This document shows positions 47,501 to 60,092 of a DNA stretch of 64,000 nucleotides, in pieces. The notes beneath the pieces were generated by a model. It was not told the origin of the DNA and ran no database searches. It worked only from the letters and a program-made list of their open reading frames with translations. The position numbers and the translations under genes were made by a program. The DNA is from Pratylenchus scribneri (Eukaryota > Nematoda > Chromadorea > Rhabditida > Pratylenchidae), in NCBI GenBank assembly GCA_030063045.1, contig JAQSEB010000010.1:3713501-3777500 (forward strand). The letters run 5' to 3'. Every line of letters starts with the position of its first letter. The stretch's first letter is position 1.

Positions 47501-48984
47501 TGATATAAATAATATCCCATAAATATATTTAATGAACATTTTATTAGGGTTTAAAGGAACTTGGAAAATTTATAATGAAAATGAATTACAATTTCATAAA
47601 AACATTTAAATAATGGAATAAAGTTATTTTCTGGAGGACAAATAAAGAAAACGAGATTGCTTGAATGGAATTGGAGTAATAATTTGGGTCGGGTGAATCA
47701 ATAAATAAATTGGCCCAGCTGAAAGGCTTTTCGTTTTTTCCCTATCAGGATGCTAAAAAATCGAAGGTCAGGAAGGGACTTTGGAAAAAGCAACAATAAA
47801 ATGGATTAAATATTAATGGATGCTGATCAAAAGTGTAATAAAATGGCACCAATTGGAAGGCTTCAATGGTACTTTAAAACGGAAATGTTGGAGGATCAGC
47901 ATTGGTGGATTGTGGTTTATTTTAATGCTGATATCCATATATGGAGATGAGATGGAGGGCCATTAATGTCCAGCAGCTTTACGACCACCAACACTTTTGC
48001 CCTGACTTTGTTAGCATTTCGAATAAATATTTGTTGACCGACCTTGATTTTTCTTCTCCGATGGAGGGAAAGAGGCAATCACATTGGCCATTGCACTCCT
48101 CTCTCCCGCGGAGGCTAATTTATGTTCGGTTGATCGCAAAACGCAGAAAATGCGCTTATTTTACCCCTTTCTTTATTCCATATATTTGAGGAAAGTGAGG
48201 GAAAAATGTATTGGAGCCAATGAACAAATGTAATACAACCTTGTTAAATCATTATTGAAAATTTGCTTGAATTTAATCGTTGCTTTAATAATATTGCTAT
48301 GCTAATCTTGATGTGATTGGAGAAACAGAGGGGGAATAATCTAAGTGATACAGTAACAGACATTACCGATTTAGCTTAGAGCTTATAGGAAAAGCGAGAG
48401 GCTCTTCAGCCCCAATCATTGTTTCCTCGGAAAGAAACGGGAATTGTACGGATAATATTTTCAAAAAAATGGCCTCTTCTGTGCCATACTAAAAAGTGGC
48501 CACTTTTTTTGTCATTTCCAGTTGCTTCCTTTTTTCCTTTTTCCATTCCTTTTTGGACTTTCGTTTGGTGGTCTGTTGGGATTCCCTTGAGGAGGCTTCT
48601 TCATTATAATGCCGTTGGCCATTCTCATCAATTTGTGAACATCGGGGGACTCTGTGCCCTCCATCCATACAACAATTTTGGTGGCCTCAAATTGGCAAAT
48701 ACAATTAAATTACGTTCCCCCTTCATCCAATTCCATAATGGTCCCTTGAGAGGAGAGGACGGCGGCATTTTTTATTTTGGAAGTGCCAATTTGATTGGCC
48801 GCAAATTTATTTATTTTTTGGGCCATGAAGATGCACTTGGCAAATTGGTGAGTAAAATAGAAAATTCCAAATTGTAGAGAAGATGGCAAATGGGCCAACA
48901 AAAGTACTTTTTCCAAACAATTTTGGATGTAGGGGCAATTTGTTAAGAATTATGACTGAGCATAAATGGGCCACATTCGCTGGA
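47501..48984. other. Non-coding stretch between repeat copies
   Basis: No recognisable gene. An open frame at 48419-48877 (152 codons, plus) has no family resemblance. Confidence 0.3.
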
Positions 48985-49275
48985 GCGATCTCCTAAATGC
49001 AAGGAAGGGAAGAAAGGACCACAAGAATGTGCCCTTAAGGCATTCTCGCTGGCTGCTGATCGAAGGGCGCTCTCGCTATACAGTACTCCTCTCATTTCCT
49101 TTTAATCGACGAATGGTGGCCATTTGACATGCCCTAAGGTAACCCAACTAATCATTCCTCGGAGGAAGATGAAATGAATGGAATATGTGTTCTTTTGGAA
49201 GCTTATAACTTAGCATTAAATGAACCGATTTTAATAATGTTGGTATGCTTTGATAGAGGTGAAATCATCTTTTTA
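48985..49275. repeat. Inverted repeat, right copy
   Basis: Reverse-complement partner of 46845-47140, with moderate divergence and no poly-C insert. The two copies are 1.8 kb apart. Confidence 0.8.
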
Positions 49276-49399
49276 ATGTATATATTTTACAAATTATTAA
49301 AAATGGAAAGACATAAATTAATTGAAATAAACAAATGAAAGAAATATTATCAAAATAAACAGTTGTTGATGAGATCAATTTATTAGTCCATTGCCTATT

Positions 49400-50706
49400 T
49401 TAAATGAAAATTGTTTTTTCCGAATTGGGCCAATCCTCCATTCTTCTTCTCTTTTCCATTTTTGTTGCCTCTTCTTTCAACATTTTTGTGGTCGTTGTTG
49501 TGCGGCTAACTCGCTCAATACTCACCAATTTGCCTTGGACACAACTTTCCTCTCGTTCGATTCGATCCTCGACAACACGTTCACAATGGCCTCCATCTGG
49601 ATATGTGGATTGAAATGTTAATTTAAAAACACAGGACGAAAATAGTTTCTGTTCATTGTTCTTAAATCATTTCCTATTCCCTGCCTGAATTGTCACTTGT
49701 CTACCTTTATCCTAAATTGTTTCCTAATTATAATCCTTGTGATTGTTTTATTAGAGGAGGTTTAACTTTCGAGATGGAACAATTAATCGCAAAAATGATT
49801 GAATCAAATCCGACATAGTTTAAGTGTACCTTCCAATTTGACATTCCATTTCCATTGGCTTGGAATAGGCGGCGGTTTTCGTCCAATTTCACTTTGTGTT
49901 CCCCGTCGAATTGGCATTGGCATAAGAATGGGCGGCCTTTTCATTGTTGGCCTCGGCATTCTCCCATTTCCATTTAAATGAATTTTTGGCTTCTTCAAAA
50001 TGCCCTTTGGCAGTTTTTTCCCTGAATTCTCGGATGGCAATTGTTTGGGTGCATCATTTGCCCATTTGGGGAAATGGACCAATTCCGGAGATTGGGCACT
50101 GATATAGGAGGGGGGCGATGATGGCGGTGGCCTCATAATTGTCATTGTTGTAGGGAATATTGTATGGGAGGGCGATGGGGAGGAAGACAATCCATGCCCA
50201 GGCAAATATGAAACTGTAATGAATATTCTAATTACAATATTCAGAGGATATTTCATTCGTTTATTTTAAATTCCATACAATTACCCAATATTCGGCATCC
50301 TCGACCAATGGATTCAACCAAATCCGCAAATAATTCTTTGAAGGATTTTTTAAGCAATTTTGAATGGTCCCTCGGGGCATTTCTTCCTTCCTCATCATTC
50401 TGTTGATAGGGGGAATAAAATTGTTGTGATGATGGAATTGTCTAAAACCATAATATACATTATTCAATTCATTTGCATTTTTCCCACTTTTTCATTGTAT
50501 CCAATTCCTTCTCCTCTGTAGCTAATCCATTGGATGGGGATTTCTGCTTTATTTTCTCCCATTTGTTGTTGGCCATTCTTTTTTCGGCCATACCAATGGA
50601 AGAAATAAAGGGCACTGGCAAATGCCACGGAGAGTACCAATCCAATGGCCAAGAGCACAAAGAAAATGGTGCCAAAAAGTTGAAAATCGTCAGGTGGAAG
50701 GGCCAT
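49400..50706 (-). CDS. Orphan single-pass membrane protein with Pro-rich tail
   Basis: Four exons (50488-50706, 50285-50441, 49815-50213, 49400-49596) keep frame and give 323 residues. Residues about 9-35 are a strong hydrophobic helix (LFGTIFFVLLAIGLVLSVAF) followed by HWYGRKK, so the protein probably sits with a short outer N-terminus and a long cytosolic tail. The tail has a Pro/Ser-rich segment (SSSPSPSHT, RPPPSSPPSY), a basic KLPKGILKKPK stretch and a charged C-terminus. I recognise no domain. Real gene status rests on four phase-compatible exons with good splice sites and GC3-like composition. It may be a nematode-restricted protein. Confidence 0.65.
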
Positions 50707-51173
50707 CGATGAATGGACAAAGAAAAAGGGAAGAAAAAAATACGAGAATGGACTGGGAAAGAGGGGCTAAATGCTCCTAAAAGCGATATAATGGATATCA
50801 AATATGGGTTGAATGCTTTACATGTTAACAAAATTATTTTGGTTATGTCCAAGTCCAAATGAACAATGAAACGAAAATGACGATTCAATATATTAATTTC
50901 ATATTAATGCCCACCGATGAGCGGGGCATCCTCCGGCGGGAGAGAGAGAGCATTGTGGAATTTAACACTTTTACTTACACCCTCATAAATTGGCGTATCT
51001 ATTATTATTTTTATGGGAGGCGAAACATTGGAGAAGAGCACCGGCAGGGAATTGTTGCTGTTGGGGAGGGGCAAATGGTGGAAACAGGCAGAAAAGGTGG
51101 GAACATTGGCCCATTTCCGCCGAAGTAGTCAAATGCATTGGGGCGTAATGGGCATCGGAAGGGGAAAGGGAAG
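50707..51173. other. Non-coding upstream region of the orphan membrane gene
   Basis: Short open frames only. Presumed promoter. Confidence 0.3.
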
Positions 51174-51316
51174 CACTTTTGGTTGGGACTTTACCATTGT
51201 ATTCCGGGGACACTTTTGGTAGGGACTACCATTGTATTCCGGGGACATTTTTGGTTGGGACTTTTACCATTGTATACCGAGGATACTTTTTGTAGGGATT
51301 TTTATCATTGTATTCC
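51174..51316 (+). repeat. Tandem repeat, four diverged units of about 36-41 bp
   Basis: Units read cacttttggttgggacttta followed by ccattgtattccgggga, repeated with substitutions. No coding meaning. Confidence 0.8.
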
Positions 51317-51899
51317 CTCAAGAACTAAAATAGGGTCAGACGGAATGTTGAGGGAAATTGCCGGCTTATTAGGATCCAAAAATCAAGAGGAATTTATATT
51401 TAAATTGCCCAACAATTAGCCGATATTATTACAAAACACAAAAGTCGATGCAGGACAAAAATGACCAATGGCATTTTTTATTGCCTCCCACAGGACAAAA
51501 CAAAGTCTCCATAGAAACTCCCCTTTTCTCCCAATCTCGATGCCCTCTTTTGTTTTAATTTATTCGGAGTGGTCATTGGCCATTGTGGGAGAATTTACAG
51601 GAAAAATGGCAGCCGAAATAAATATTGGGAGGTGTGGAAAGGATTAAAAGGAAGAGGGGATTTATGATGGGGACTGAAAGCCAAAGACCACTGAGAATTA
51701 ATGGAATATTGCGAGATTGGTGGATATAAAGCAATTATTCTGATTGAATATGGCCCATTTTGAATTCAATGGAGAAAATTATTTTATTCATTTTAACAAT
51801 GCAAAAAACAAAAATAGATGGCGATCATTGCCTAAATTGAATGGAGAGGAATTGTTTGGTCATTGTATCAATTTAGTTTTCATCCATTCTTTCATTCAT
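51317..51899. other. Non-coding 3' flank of CCT6
   Basis: No gene or repeat recognised. Confidence 0.3.
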
Positions 51900-54151
51900 T
51901 CATTGGGCTCCTTTCAAATCGCGCATTCCGGCCCTCATCACTTCGTCCACTTCAAGCAAATTGCTGGCAATGCTGTGGCAAGCGGCCAATGATGCCTGCT
52001 TCACACGAACATTGTCCCAAATACCCTAAAAAATTTGGGAATTTTTCATTTAAAAAACTTGTTGGAATAAAATAAATAATTTCCACCTGAAGAGTTGATG
52101 CCTCGCCACTGACCAAATCCAGACCAACGGCCGTTTCGCCGGTGCCGTCCAATGCATTATAGGCCTCCACCAATTTGACGATCACATCTTGTGCATCATG
52201 GCCGCTGTTAATGGCCAATGTTTTTGGGATTATGAGAAGTGCATTGGCAACGGCCAAAACGCCCAATTTGGCGCGGCCTTTGACGCTATCGGAGAGCTAA
52301 AAAATATTTAAGTAAAAAAATGAACGGTCTTTCCAACCTTTTTCAATGTGCAATAGCCGGCAATTTCGAATGCGCCTGCACCGGGAACAACGGCGCCTTG
52401 AAAATATTTATTTATTTCAATTTACTCGATTTTCCTCACCATCTTTGAGCACATTGAACACGGCTCGAATTCCATCATAAATTGCATCTTTGATTTGACC
52501 AATTGTATGTTTATTTGGTCCTTTCAGCAAAAGTGTGACCGATTTTGGGTTTTTACAGTCCTCGATGAATGTGTATTTGTCTTCGCCCTACAAAAATGAA
52601 TAATTCATTTAAAAATATACTAAAAAATAATTTATTTAATAATTTAATTCCGTCTAATATTCTTATATTGACTGTTTTTGTTCTTTTAAATTTGAATTAA
52701 TTTTAAAAGTAAAAAATTCACCAAAACATGCTCGTAAACAGAACCGGCCCAACCAAGCACATTTTGGTTCAAATCGTCCACCGAATTGACCGCCTCGCCT
52801 CCACATGCCAATTGAAGACGTTCCATGTTCCGACGTTTGGCACGCCTTAATGCCATAATTCCATTTTGGGCGAACAAATCCAGTGATGGCGGATCAATTC
52901 CCTAATAAAATTTTAAATTATCTTTTATAATTTTACGGCGAAATGTGGATGTAATATTTTTCGTTTCGTATTTTCTTTTCCTTAAATCTATTTTTTGATT
53001 ATATTTATGGACTAACCTTTTGGTTGATGACCACAAAATTGAATTTTTTCCCGTCATTTCCTGATTCGGAATCGCAAACTTGTTTCTTCAATTCGATAAT
53101 TTTCATCACTCGTCGAGTAATATATTCCCTCTCAGCTTGCAGCAAATTCTCGCGCTCGGCTGCGGTTTTATAGAAAAGGCCGGAATTGACTTCCCTGTAA
53201 ATTTGAATTAATCATTTTTTATATTTCATTTTAAGAACGTTTTCTCGAATTCTAATGAAACATTGCAACTGAGAATGTAGGCATTTTCAAGATTTTTTGG
53301 CATATCCGGATGACGGCCTCCATGGTCAAGCACAAGCCCGCGAATCAATTTGGTGTCCGACTCCATTTCATGTTCCATTTGCTGAACAAAATGAATTAAT
53401 ATATAAAAGCATTAAAAAAAAACCATAATTTCGATCATATGCAAATCAGGGTCTGTGTCCTGGTCATTTTGTCGAATGGCAAGGACGGCATCAACAATGC
53501 ATTCCGTGATGTGATCCGCCAATTTTTGGTCCAATTTGGTTCGCAATGCGGTGCGCGCCACTTCGATTAACAAATTCCGGTCGATGGTCAATGTTCGCTT
53601 GAATTCATGGAGAAGCTTGATCAATTCATCATAGGCGATTTGGAATCCTTCAGTCATCAAATGGGGATGTACGCCCTTAATTTAGTTGAATAATTGTATC
53701 CAAAATATTAAATCCTTACATCACTAATATATAACTCGGCTTGCTTAAGCAGTTCACCGATCAAAAGTACAGTCGAAGTTGTGCCATCCCCGGTTGCGTC
53801 ATTTTGTGCTGTACAAGCTTTTGCAATCAATGAAGCAGTGGGATGTTGGATTTGCTTAAAATGTTCATTTTAAATTGCTAGATTATTTATTATTATAAAC
53901 CATTTCATGCAAAAGAACATTGCCGTCCTTGGTCACTTTCAAGTCGCCGGAACCTGACACAAGCCTTAATGAAAAAATGGCTGCATATATTTATCATTGG
54001 TTTAAAAGAAATACATTTTCAGTGTCCCTTTTGGGCCCAAATTTGTTTTCATAACTTCTTGAAGGCCTCTAGCTCCACTGATGTTCATTTCAAGAGCAGC
54101 AGCATGACGGGCAAGTTCAGCTTTGGGATTAAGACAGGCAATTGAAGCCAT
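51900..54151 (-). CDS. CCT6: CCT6, T-complex protein 1 subunit zeta
   Basis: A multi-exon gene from [16 protein letters not shown] to MRDLKGAQ. Key chaperonin sites are present: [11 protein letters not shown] and [13 protein letters not shown] near the N-terminus, [17 protein letters not shown] (ATP hydrolysis loop), then [49 protein letters not shown], and [11 protein letters not shown]. The sequence [11 protein letters not shown] and [10 protein letters not shown] follow in the equatorial domain. [11 protein letters not shown] and [10 protein letters not shown] are CCT6-typical. CCT folds actin and tubulin in the cytosol. All exons found on one strand, full length of about 540 residues. Confidence 0.94.
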
Positions 54152-54648
54152 TGAAAAATTAGTAAAATAAATAAGCTTGAAAAGATCTTCTGAAATAAAA
54201 TTTGCAATAGTATTGTCAAAACTATAGGTTGGTAGAAATTTGTTATTAAACAACCAAGAACCAATTAATAACTGAGCGTTTGAGTAAAAATTGGGTATTA
54301 TTTATTTGTCGATTTTAGTCCGATTACACTAATCAATATTAATTTTCATTTTTATCCTTATTTAATAATAATAAAATTCTGATTCTTGTTTTCTTATTAG
54401 TAATTATAATTAAGTTTGAAGTATTATTATAAAGCAAATGCAATCTTCATGAATCATGACAAACAAAAAATTTAATTTTATTCATTTTTATCACAATATT
54501 GAAAATACAACATGAACAAAAAGAATTATACAATACAATATACAATGGTGAATATGGCAGATATGGTCGATTAGGGGAAATAGGGAAGGACAATTGCATG
54601 GGGGCGGGGGTGATTGGGGACATCCACAGCGAGCAGGGACACGGCCAT
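54152..54648. other. Non-coding region between CCT6 promoter side and PTP 3' end
   Basis: AT-rich. Presumed CCT6 promoter. Nothing else recognised. Confidence 0.3.
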
Positions 54649-56085
54649 TCATCTTCTGATCCTGTTGACGATTGATTGGATGAGACGTTCGGCGGCGGCA
54701 GTGTCCGGCAGTTGAATGTGTCCTCGATGGGCCTTGTTCATTGCAAATCTGAAAAAATGCATGGGAAAATTAAAAGAATCATTAAAAGAAAATGCCAAAA
54801 AAACCCACCTCAACAGCACAGTGTAGATGTAGAGATATTGGTCCACGGTTTGAACGCTGCCAGCCCGTTGTTGACGCAGGTGATGCACAAGTTCATAGAG
54901 GTCAAGTGGTTGGTTCGCCCGCATCCGGTCTTGAGCCAAGCTGAAATAAAAAAATAATTATTTTAAAAAGTTATTGCAAAAAAAACTCACTAGAGTGCCA
55001 CAATTGTTCCCGTACGTCCAATTCCCGCAGAGCAGTGCACCAGAACACGTTCGTAAGGGTTCAGAAAGTTGAGAAGCCGCAATGGAGCAAGATGGTTGAT
55101 TGGAACTCCGCGATCGGGCCATTCTCTCCAGTGGAAGTGTCGCACAATTTGCCGGTTTTGAGGGTCTTCGGAGCTCACAGCAAGTCTTGTTTTGAACAGG
55201 TTGCCTTCCACGTTTAGAATGTTCAGGAATTCGACTTTGGTCCCATTGCTGCATCGTATTTGCATTTGCTAAAATTTGAATATTAAAATTTAATAAAATT
55301 TGTAAACCAAAACTGACCTCATCCCTCGGCCAATATTGCGCGCATTTCCGGCGGCCCATTTCCTCACAATCGCAGAGCATAACCACAGCATCAATTTGTT
55401 CCTGAACAACCATGGCCCAAAAATCGTCCACCGTTCTGTCCATTGGTCCTTGAGTGCAAATGAAGCGCCGATTACCTGAAAATGTGGGAATATTAGTTCA
55501 CAAAATAATTTCACTAGAGCCATTCGCTTACCGTTTGCTCCTTCGATCCAATTTGCGTGAATGTATCTTCCTGATTGGAGCTGCACTCGGTTCTTCTCCA
55601 CGCAAATGACGTCCCGATATCGATTCAGCTCTGGATTGCTGGAAAAAAAGGGAAATATAAATCTGAGATTATTAAGTGGAAAAAACTGACTTGACAAATT
55701 CTGGCGACGGCGGCGGTCTCGGCTGGGCTTGTAGACGTTGAAATTCGGCCTCCAGTTGTGCCAGGTTCTTCGTAGCGGTAGTTCTCGCCCATTGCTGTAG
55801 TTGCGCCAAGTATTCCGGAGTGTCGTTTTCTGGTTGCCCTCCTCCTGGTGGTCCTCCTCCTCCTCCTGGTGGTCCTCCTCCTCCTGCTGCTGGTTGCTGC
55901 CCTCTTCTTTGTTGTTCTCCCGACGGTCGTTCTGATGTTCTTAGTTGCGGAGCCGGGTAAGCTGGTCTTCTTGGAATTGATTCGGCTGTATGGAAGGCTC
56001 GAGGCTGGATTGGTTGCGGACGTCGTTGATCATTGCCCCCTTTCGATCGTGGTGCTGCTGTTGTTAGGCGTTGTTGGCGGCTCAT
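54649..56085 (-). CDS. Protein tyrosine phosphatase, classical PTP domain
   Basis: Starts MSRQQRLTT and ends SIVNRIRR, in about seven exons. Residues 1-130 are low-complexity with Gly-Gly-Pro-Pro runs and Gln. The phosphatase domain follows: NRYRDVIC, YIHANWIEG, FICTQGPM (substrate-side), the WPD loop REWPDRGVP, and the active-site loop VHCSAGIGRTG with catalytic Cys and Arg intact. A Q-loop-like QTVDQYLYIY follows. The catalytic motifs predict an active enzyme. The layout (disordered N-terminus plus single PTP domain, no membrane segment) resembles the many nematode-expanded cytosolic or sperm-type PTPs; the exact paralogue cannot be given. Confidence 0.88.
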
Positions 56086-56496
56086 GAATTATCTGTAAAT
56101 GTTGGGGAGATTAGATTGTGGTAAATAAGATAAATTGACTTACATGGATATGCACGGGAATTGCAGCGCAAGTAATTGTGTCGATCGTCGGTTTGTTGGT
56201 TTGGCTTTAGTTAACTGGCGGCTTTTAATAGTCGAAAATTGCCTGCTGAATGCTGATACATATTATCTCTATCTACCAAATTACGATTATAGTACTATTG
56301 TAAATAAAACATACTGTACTACAAAAAAAAAATCAATATTCGCAATTAGTTATAAGGTTTAAGTATAAAAGAAAATTTATCATCCATTGTTTGGTTCGGC
56401 ATTCAACAACAAAGTATTTTTTCCGGCCGACTCCAAGCAGGTAATTTACATTACTCATTTTTGATTTAATCTCCAAATATTTTCAGATATATCAAA
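56086..56496. promoter_or_regulatory. Divergent region between PTP and orphan plus-strand gene
   Basis: Contains a possible 5' non-coding exon and intron of the plus-strand gene (donor gtaatt at about 56441, acceptor tttcag near 56486). No other feature recognised. Confidence 0.35.
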
Positions 56497-57036
56497 ATGC
56501 AACATTATGCAAGTGATTCTCAAATGTTCCATATTATCAAGTGTCGGCTCTGTAATGCAAAATATATGCAGTCAAACAATCTCAATTCAAATTCAAAGCA
56601 GCAATGTAATTGGAAGGAAAATGAGGAAGCAGCATTGAATGAAACAAGCGCATCATTGGGCCCCACAGAAAATGTTCAAGTTTGGAGATGCAACAGCAAT
56701 TGGATTCAAGGCCCAAAAAACAGTGAATGCATCAACAATCAAAGCAACAAAGATGACAATGCAAACAAATTATCCTCCAATACTGCTGCTACTGAAAACA
56801 ACAATGCAAAACTGGCACGAATTCTCTGCACTTGGCCCTATTCTCAATTGGAAGAAATCAATGGGGAGCATCAAAACGGTTAGATTTCTATTTTTACAAA
56901 AAATTTAAATTACTCAATTACATTTTCAGATGGAGAATTCATAAACGCCTGCAAAATGGAGAAAGAGCGCCGAAACCAGAACTACCAAAATTGGACGAAA
57001 GAAATGATTAAGAAGAAAGGAATGGAATTTTGCTAA
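56497..57036 (+). CDS. Orphan Asn/Ser-rich protein with Cys pairs
   Basis: Two exons (56497-56878, 56930-57036) give 162 residues. A CRLCNAK pair near residue 17 and further Cys at WRCNSN and SECINN suggest possible metal binding, but the spacing fits no finger I know. The middle is Asn-rich; the C-terminus is basic (KEMIKKKGMEFC). The good splice junction with a sensible second exon supports a real gene. Function unknown. Confidence 0.5.
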
Positions 57037-57229
57037 AAATATACTTGATTGTTTTATGTTGTACTTAATAAATATTCTTTTCCTGTGATAAATATTTTTC
57101 TTGTATTTTTATTTCTTACTATTTGAATTGGAGTCTAGATAATATAGTAAATTAAAATTGGATAATTAGTTGTTTCGAGTTTTTATCATGTGAAATTGTT
57201 ATTTGAGAATAGTAAAAAAGTCAAATCAA

Positions 57230-58579
57230 TCATGGAATGTAAGGAATTGCATTCACAAGTCGTCTCATTCGTCGAGTATTTCGATCTTGATCCCTCATCT
57301 TCTTCTCAATTTCGGCGCTTGTAAGCGTCTCCAGGAATGGGCCCCATTGTTCTGCATCTGATGGGTTACGAAATGGGCATTCGACGGTGGGCAAGGGTGT
57401 TTCAGAGAATGCATAGGTGCGTTGGTTCCATGAGAGTTGGCCTTAAAAATATTGGAAGACCAGGAAAAAGTGAAATTAAATTTACCTCGTATTGAATAGG
57501 CTATGGCAGCCGAAAACTCTCCACCCAGACCGAGTTCCTCGCATAATTTTTTTGCAAATTCTTCCGGACTGTTCTGCCCCTCACTCATGTCCCATTCGAA
57601 TTGGTCGACCAAAGATTGATTGCCAACATGAATGTTCAGTTTGAGCAATGCTCGTTGGTCGGTCACTTGTTCGTCGACGGCCACTAAATCGGAATGAGCT
57701 TCAATTTGTTGGTGGATGGATTGGGCAATGGCCGGCAAAAATGTGTTAATTGGTAAATCCAAATCTGTAAAAATATGCATTAATTAAATTCATCTTTTTT
57801 TTATTTAACCTTCACAAAGTACTTCGGCAACCATTTCCGGAGTCATCAATTTATCATTTTTGTTGTAGCAAAAGTAATCCCTCAATTTAACTTAAAAATT
57901 AATTAATTATTTCAATATTTTAAAATTATTTAACTATTGTCCAATTCCATGTCCAGTCGGATTGGTACTAAACATTCGGGTGTTTCCGCATTGTTCAAAA
58001 CGCGTTTATAGCCTTCCAAATCATCGGCGGCATACGCATACTCTCGATTTTTGTAATGCCCTCGGCCATGTGCCGATGGAGTGGAACAAGGGACCGATTC
58101 CAGATGATGCGAACCACTTGTGACCTAATTATTTGTTTGGATATAATTTTAAACAATATTTTAAACCTGTTGAGTCAACCAGGGTGGGGCACTGCCGCGA
58201 CTCTTCATCCCAACACCTTCCGATTTGCCATATACACTAAGGCTAGTTCCGCTGCCGGTTGCACGATATTTGTCTTCTTGGCCCTCGAATATTTCTTCCA
58301 CTTCGCTGGCTTTCACCAACATTATATTCGAATTGATATAGGAAGTGGCACAACCCAACTCTTGAATCTTCTTTTTCTCCTCTACGGATGCCATCCTCTT
58401 CCATAATTGTGGATAGCGTTTATAGAGCGTTCCACGGTGATATTTCAAATACATTCCAACATCCGCTCCTTAAGTTATTAAATTAAATTAAAATTTCTCT
58501 TTGGTGCCTTACCAACATAATATCGTTCCCCATCATCCAACACAAATGATTCTGGCTTTGGACCATATGTTTTCGACAT
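57230..58579 (-). CDS. SMARCB1: SMARCB1/SNF5, SWI/SNF core subunit
   Basis: Full-length gene of several exons from [12 protein letters not shown] to IPYIP. The N-terminal winged-helix region has [20 protein letters not shown]. Then come [11 protein letters not shown], Rpt1 with [11 protein letters not shown] and [14 protein letters not shown], Rpt2 with [19 protein letters not shown] and [18 protein letters not shown], and the C-terminal basic [12 protein letters not shown] helix that contacts the nucleosome acidic patch. This matches SNF5/INI1 through its whole length. Its start is 196 bp after the UBC9 stop on the same strand. Confidence 0.95.
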
Positions 58580-58775
58580 TTTCTACAAAATTAGTTATAT
58601 AAATGAAAGAAGAATAAAATATTAATAAAATATGAAAAACATAGATAAAAAACGATGTTGTTGATAATGTTTTATTATAAATTAAATAGTCAACTTTTAC
58701 TTCAAATTCAAACGATAAACGAAAAAAGTGTCAATTGGTGAATATTATAGATAGTCGAGATCTCGTCAAAACCGT

Positions 58776-59369
58776 TCAGTTCTCCATAAGCATTTGCTTC
58801 TGCACCAATTCTTCAACAAATTGCTGTGCCTGCTTGCGAACACGGCGTTCATATTCCGGTCGATTTTGAACATAGATTTGATAGGCTTCGGCCTGTGCTG
58901 GGTCCTCGGGATTTGGCGAAACCAACAACTCTTGAATGCCGACCAATAATTGTTTGATAGAAATGGAAGGCTTCCTGCAAAAAAATAAAATTATAAAATT
59001 AATATGTAAACACAAACCAGTCCTTATTCTCGTCCAACAGGCTAAGGCACACCGTTCCAGAAGGGTAAACATTCGGGTGGAAAAGAGGTGGTTCGAAGCG
59101 ACATTTCGGTGGTGTCGATGGGAAATCATCCTTGAACATCATTCGCAATTTGTAGAGGCCACCTTCCCAAATCGTTGACTTTGGACCAGGAATTGCACAT
59201 TCCCAGTTGAAGCTGAATTTTTCGAATAATTATAATTATTTATGTGATATATTTACAGATTTAATGTTCCATCTTCGTTTTTGGTCGGTCGAGCAATGAA
59301 TCCGAATGGATGATCCTTTCGCCATGCCTTCCGCTCCTCCGCAAGACGTCCAGCAGCAATTCCAGCCAT
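58776..59369 (-). CDS. ubc-9: SUMO-conjugating enzyme UBC9 (UBE2I)
   Basis: Starts [20 protein letters not shown], the basic SUMO-binding N-terminus of UBC9. [30 protein letters not shown] and catalytic Cys in TVCLSLL follow, then [18 protein letters not shown] and [11 protein letters not shown]. The five-residue insert after the Cys (DENKD) is the UBC9 hallmark. The C-terminus continues past the usual end (human KKFAPS) with about ten residues, [12 protein letters not shown]. Function: E2 for SUMO. It precedes SMARCB1 on the same strand. Confidence 0.95.
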
Positions 59370-60092
59370 TTTTGAATGTAATAAAATTTCACGTATCTAT
59401 TCTATGTTGCTGAAATAAAAAATTATGTTCGTTAAAACATTAGAAATTTGTAAAAATAAATGATTGTTTACATTTAAAAAATCGATATTCGGTTTTGGCT
59501 ATAGAGCATAAAGAAGCTTTAACGGTGAAAATAGTATGGAATTTATTTTAAAAAATGGGCGGGACCATCTTATTCTAACATAAAAAAATCGATTTTAGGT
59601 TCCGGAGCATAAAGAAGCTTTAGACGTGAAAATAGTATTGTAAAAAAATTTTAAAATGGTTGGGGTCAGAATTTAATCAATTCCAATTCACATCAGTGAG
59701 ATTCTCAATTCTCACAGTGTTTGCCCATTTCGGGAAAATTTATATTTAGCCAAAATCTTTTGGCTAAGCAATTTTTAATTTTTTTGTTTTAAAATCATTT
59801 TTGAAATTGGTTTTTCGATTTATGACGAAAACTAGTTTGATTAAATAATTGAAGGCTAGCTCAGCTTTGCCCTTTTATGATCGATTTAATAAACTTTCAT
59901 ATTTTTATTCATAAATCTAATTTGGAACATTTTTAAAATCAAATGAAATTAAAATAGAATACGTTATTCTATGGAATTTTGTCAAGAATTTAATTTGGGG
60001 ACACTCAAGTTCATAAAATCATCAGAATATTAAGTGTGGTCAAGGAGTTGGATTGAGCGTCTTTTAATTTAGGCTTTCAACAAATTTGTCTT
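59370..60092. other. Non-coding upstream region of UBC9
   Basis: Contains the direct repeat described at 59475-59640. Otherwise AT-rich and without recognised features. Confidence 0.3.
59475..59640 (+). repeat. Direct duplication of about 60 bp
   Basis: Two copies, 59475-59537 and 59582-59640, share gagcataaagaagcttta and gtgaaaatagtat. They lie in the presumed UBC9 promoter. Confidence 0.75.

Noticed and set aside
48419..48877. 152-codon open frame, plus strand
   Set aside because: No recognisable domain, no splice partners, and it overlaps less AT-rich spacer sequence where long frames arise by chance.
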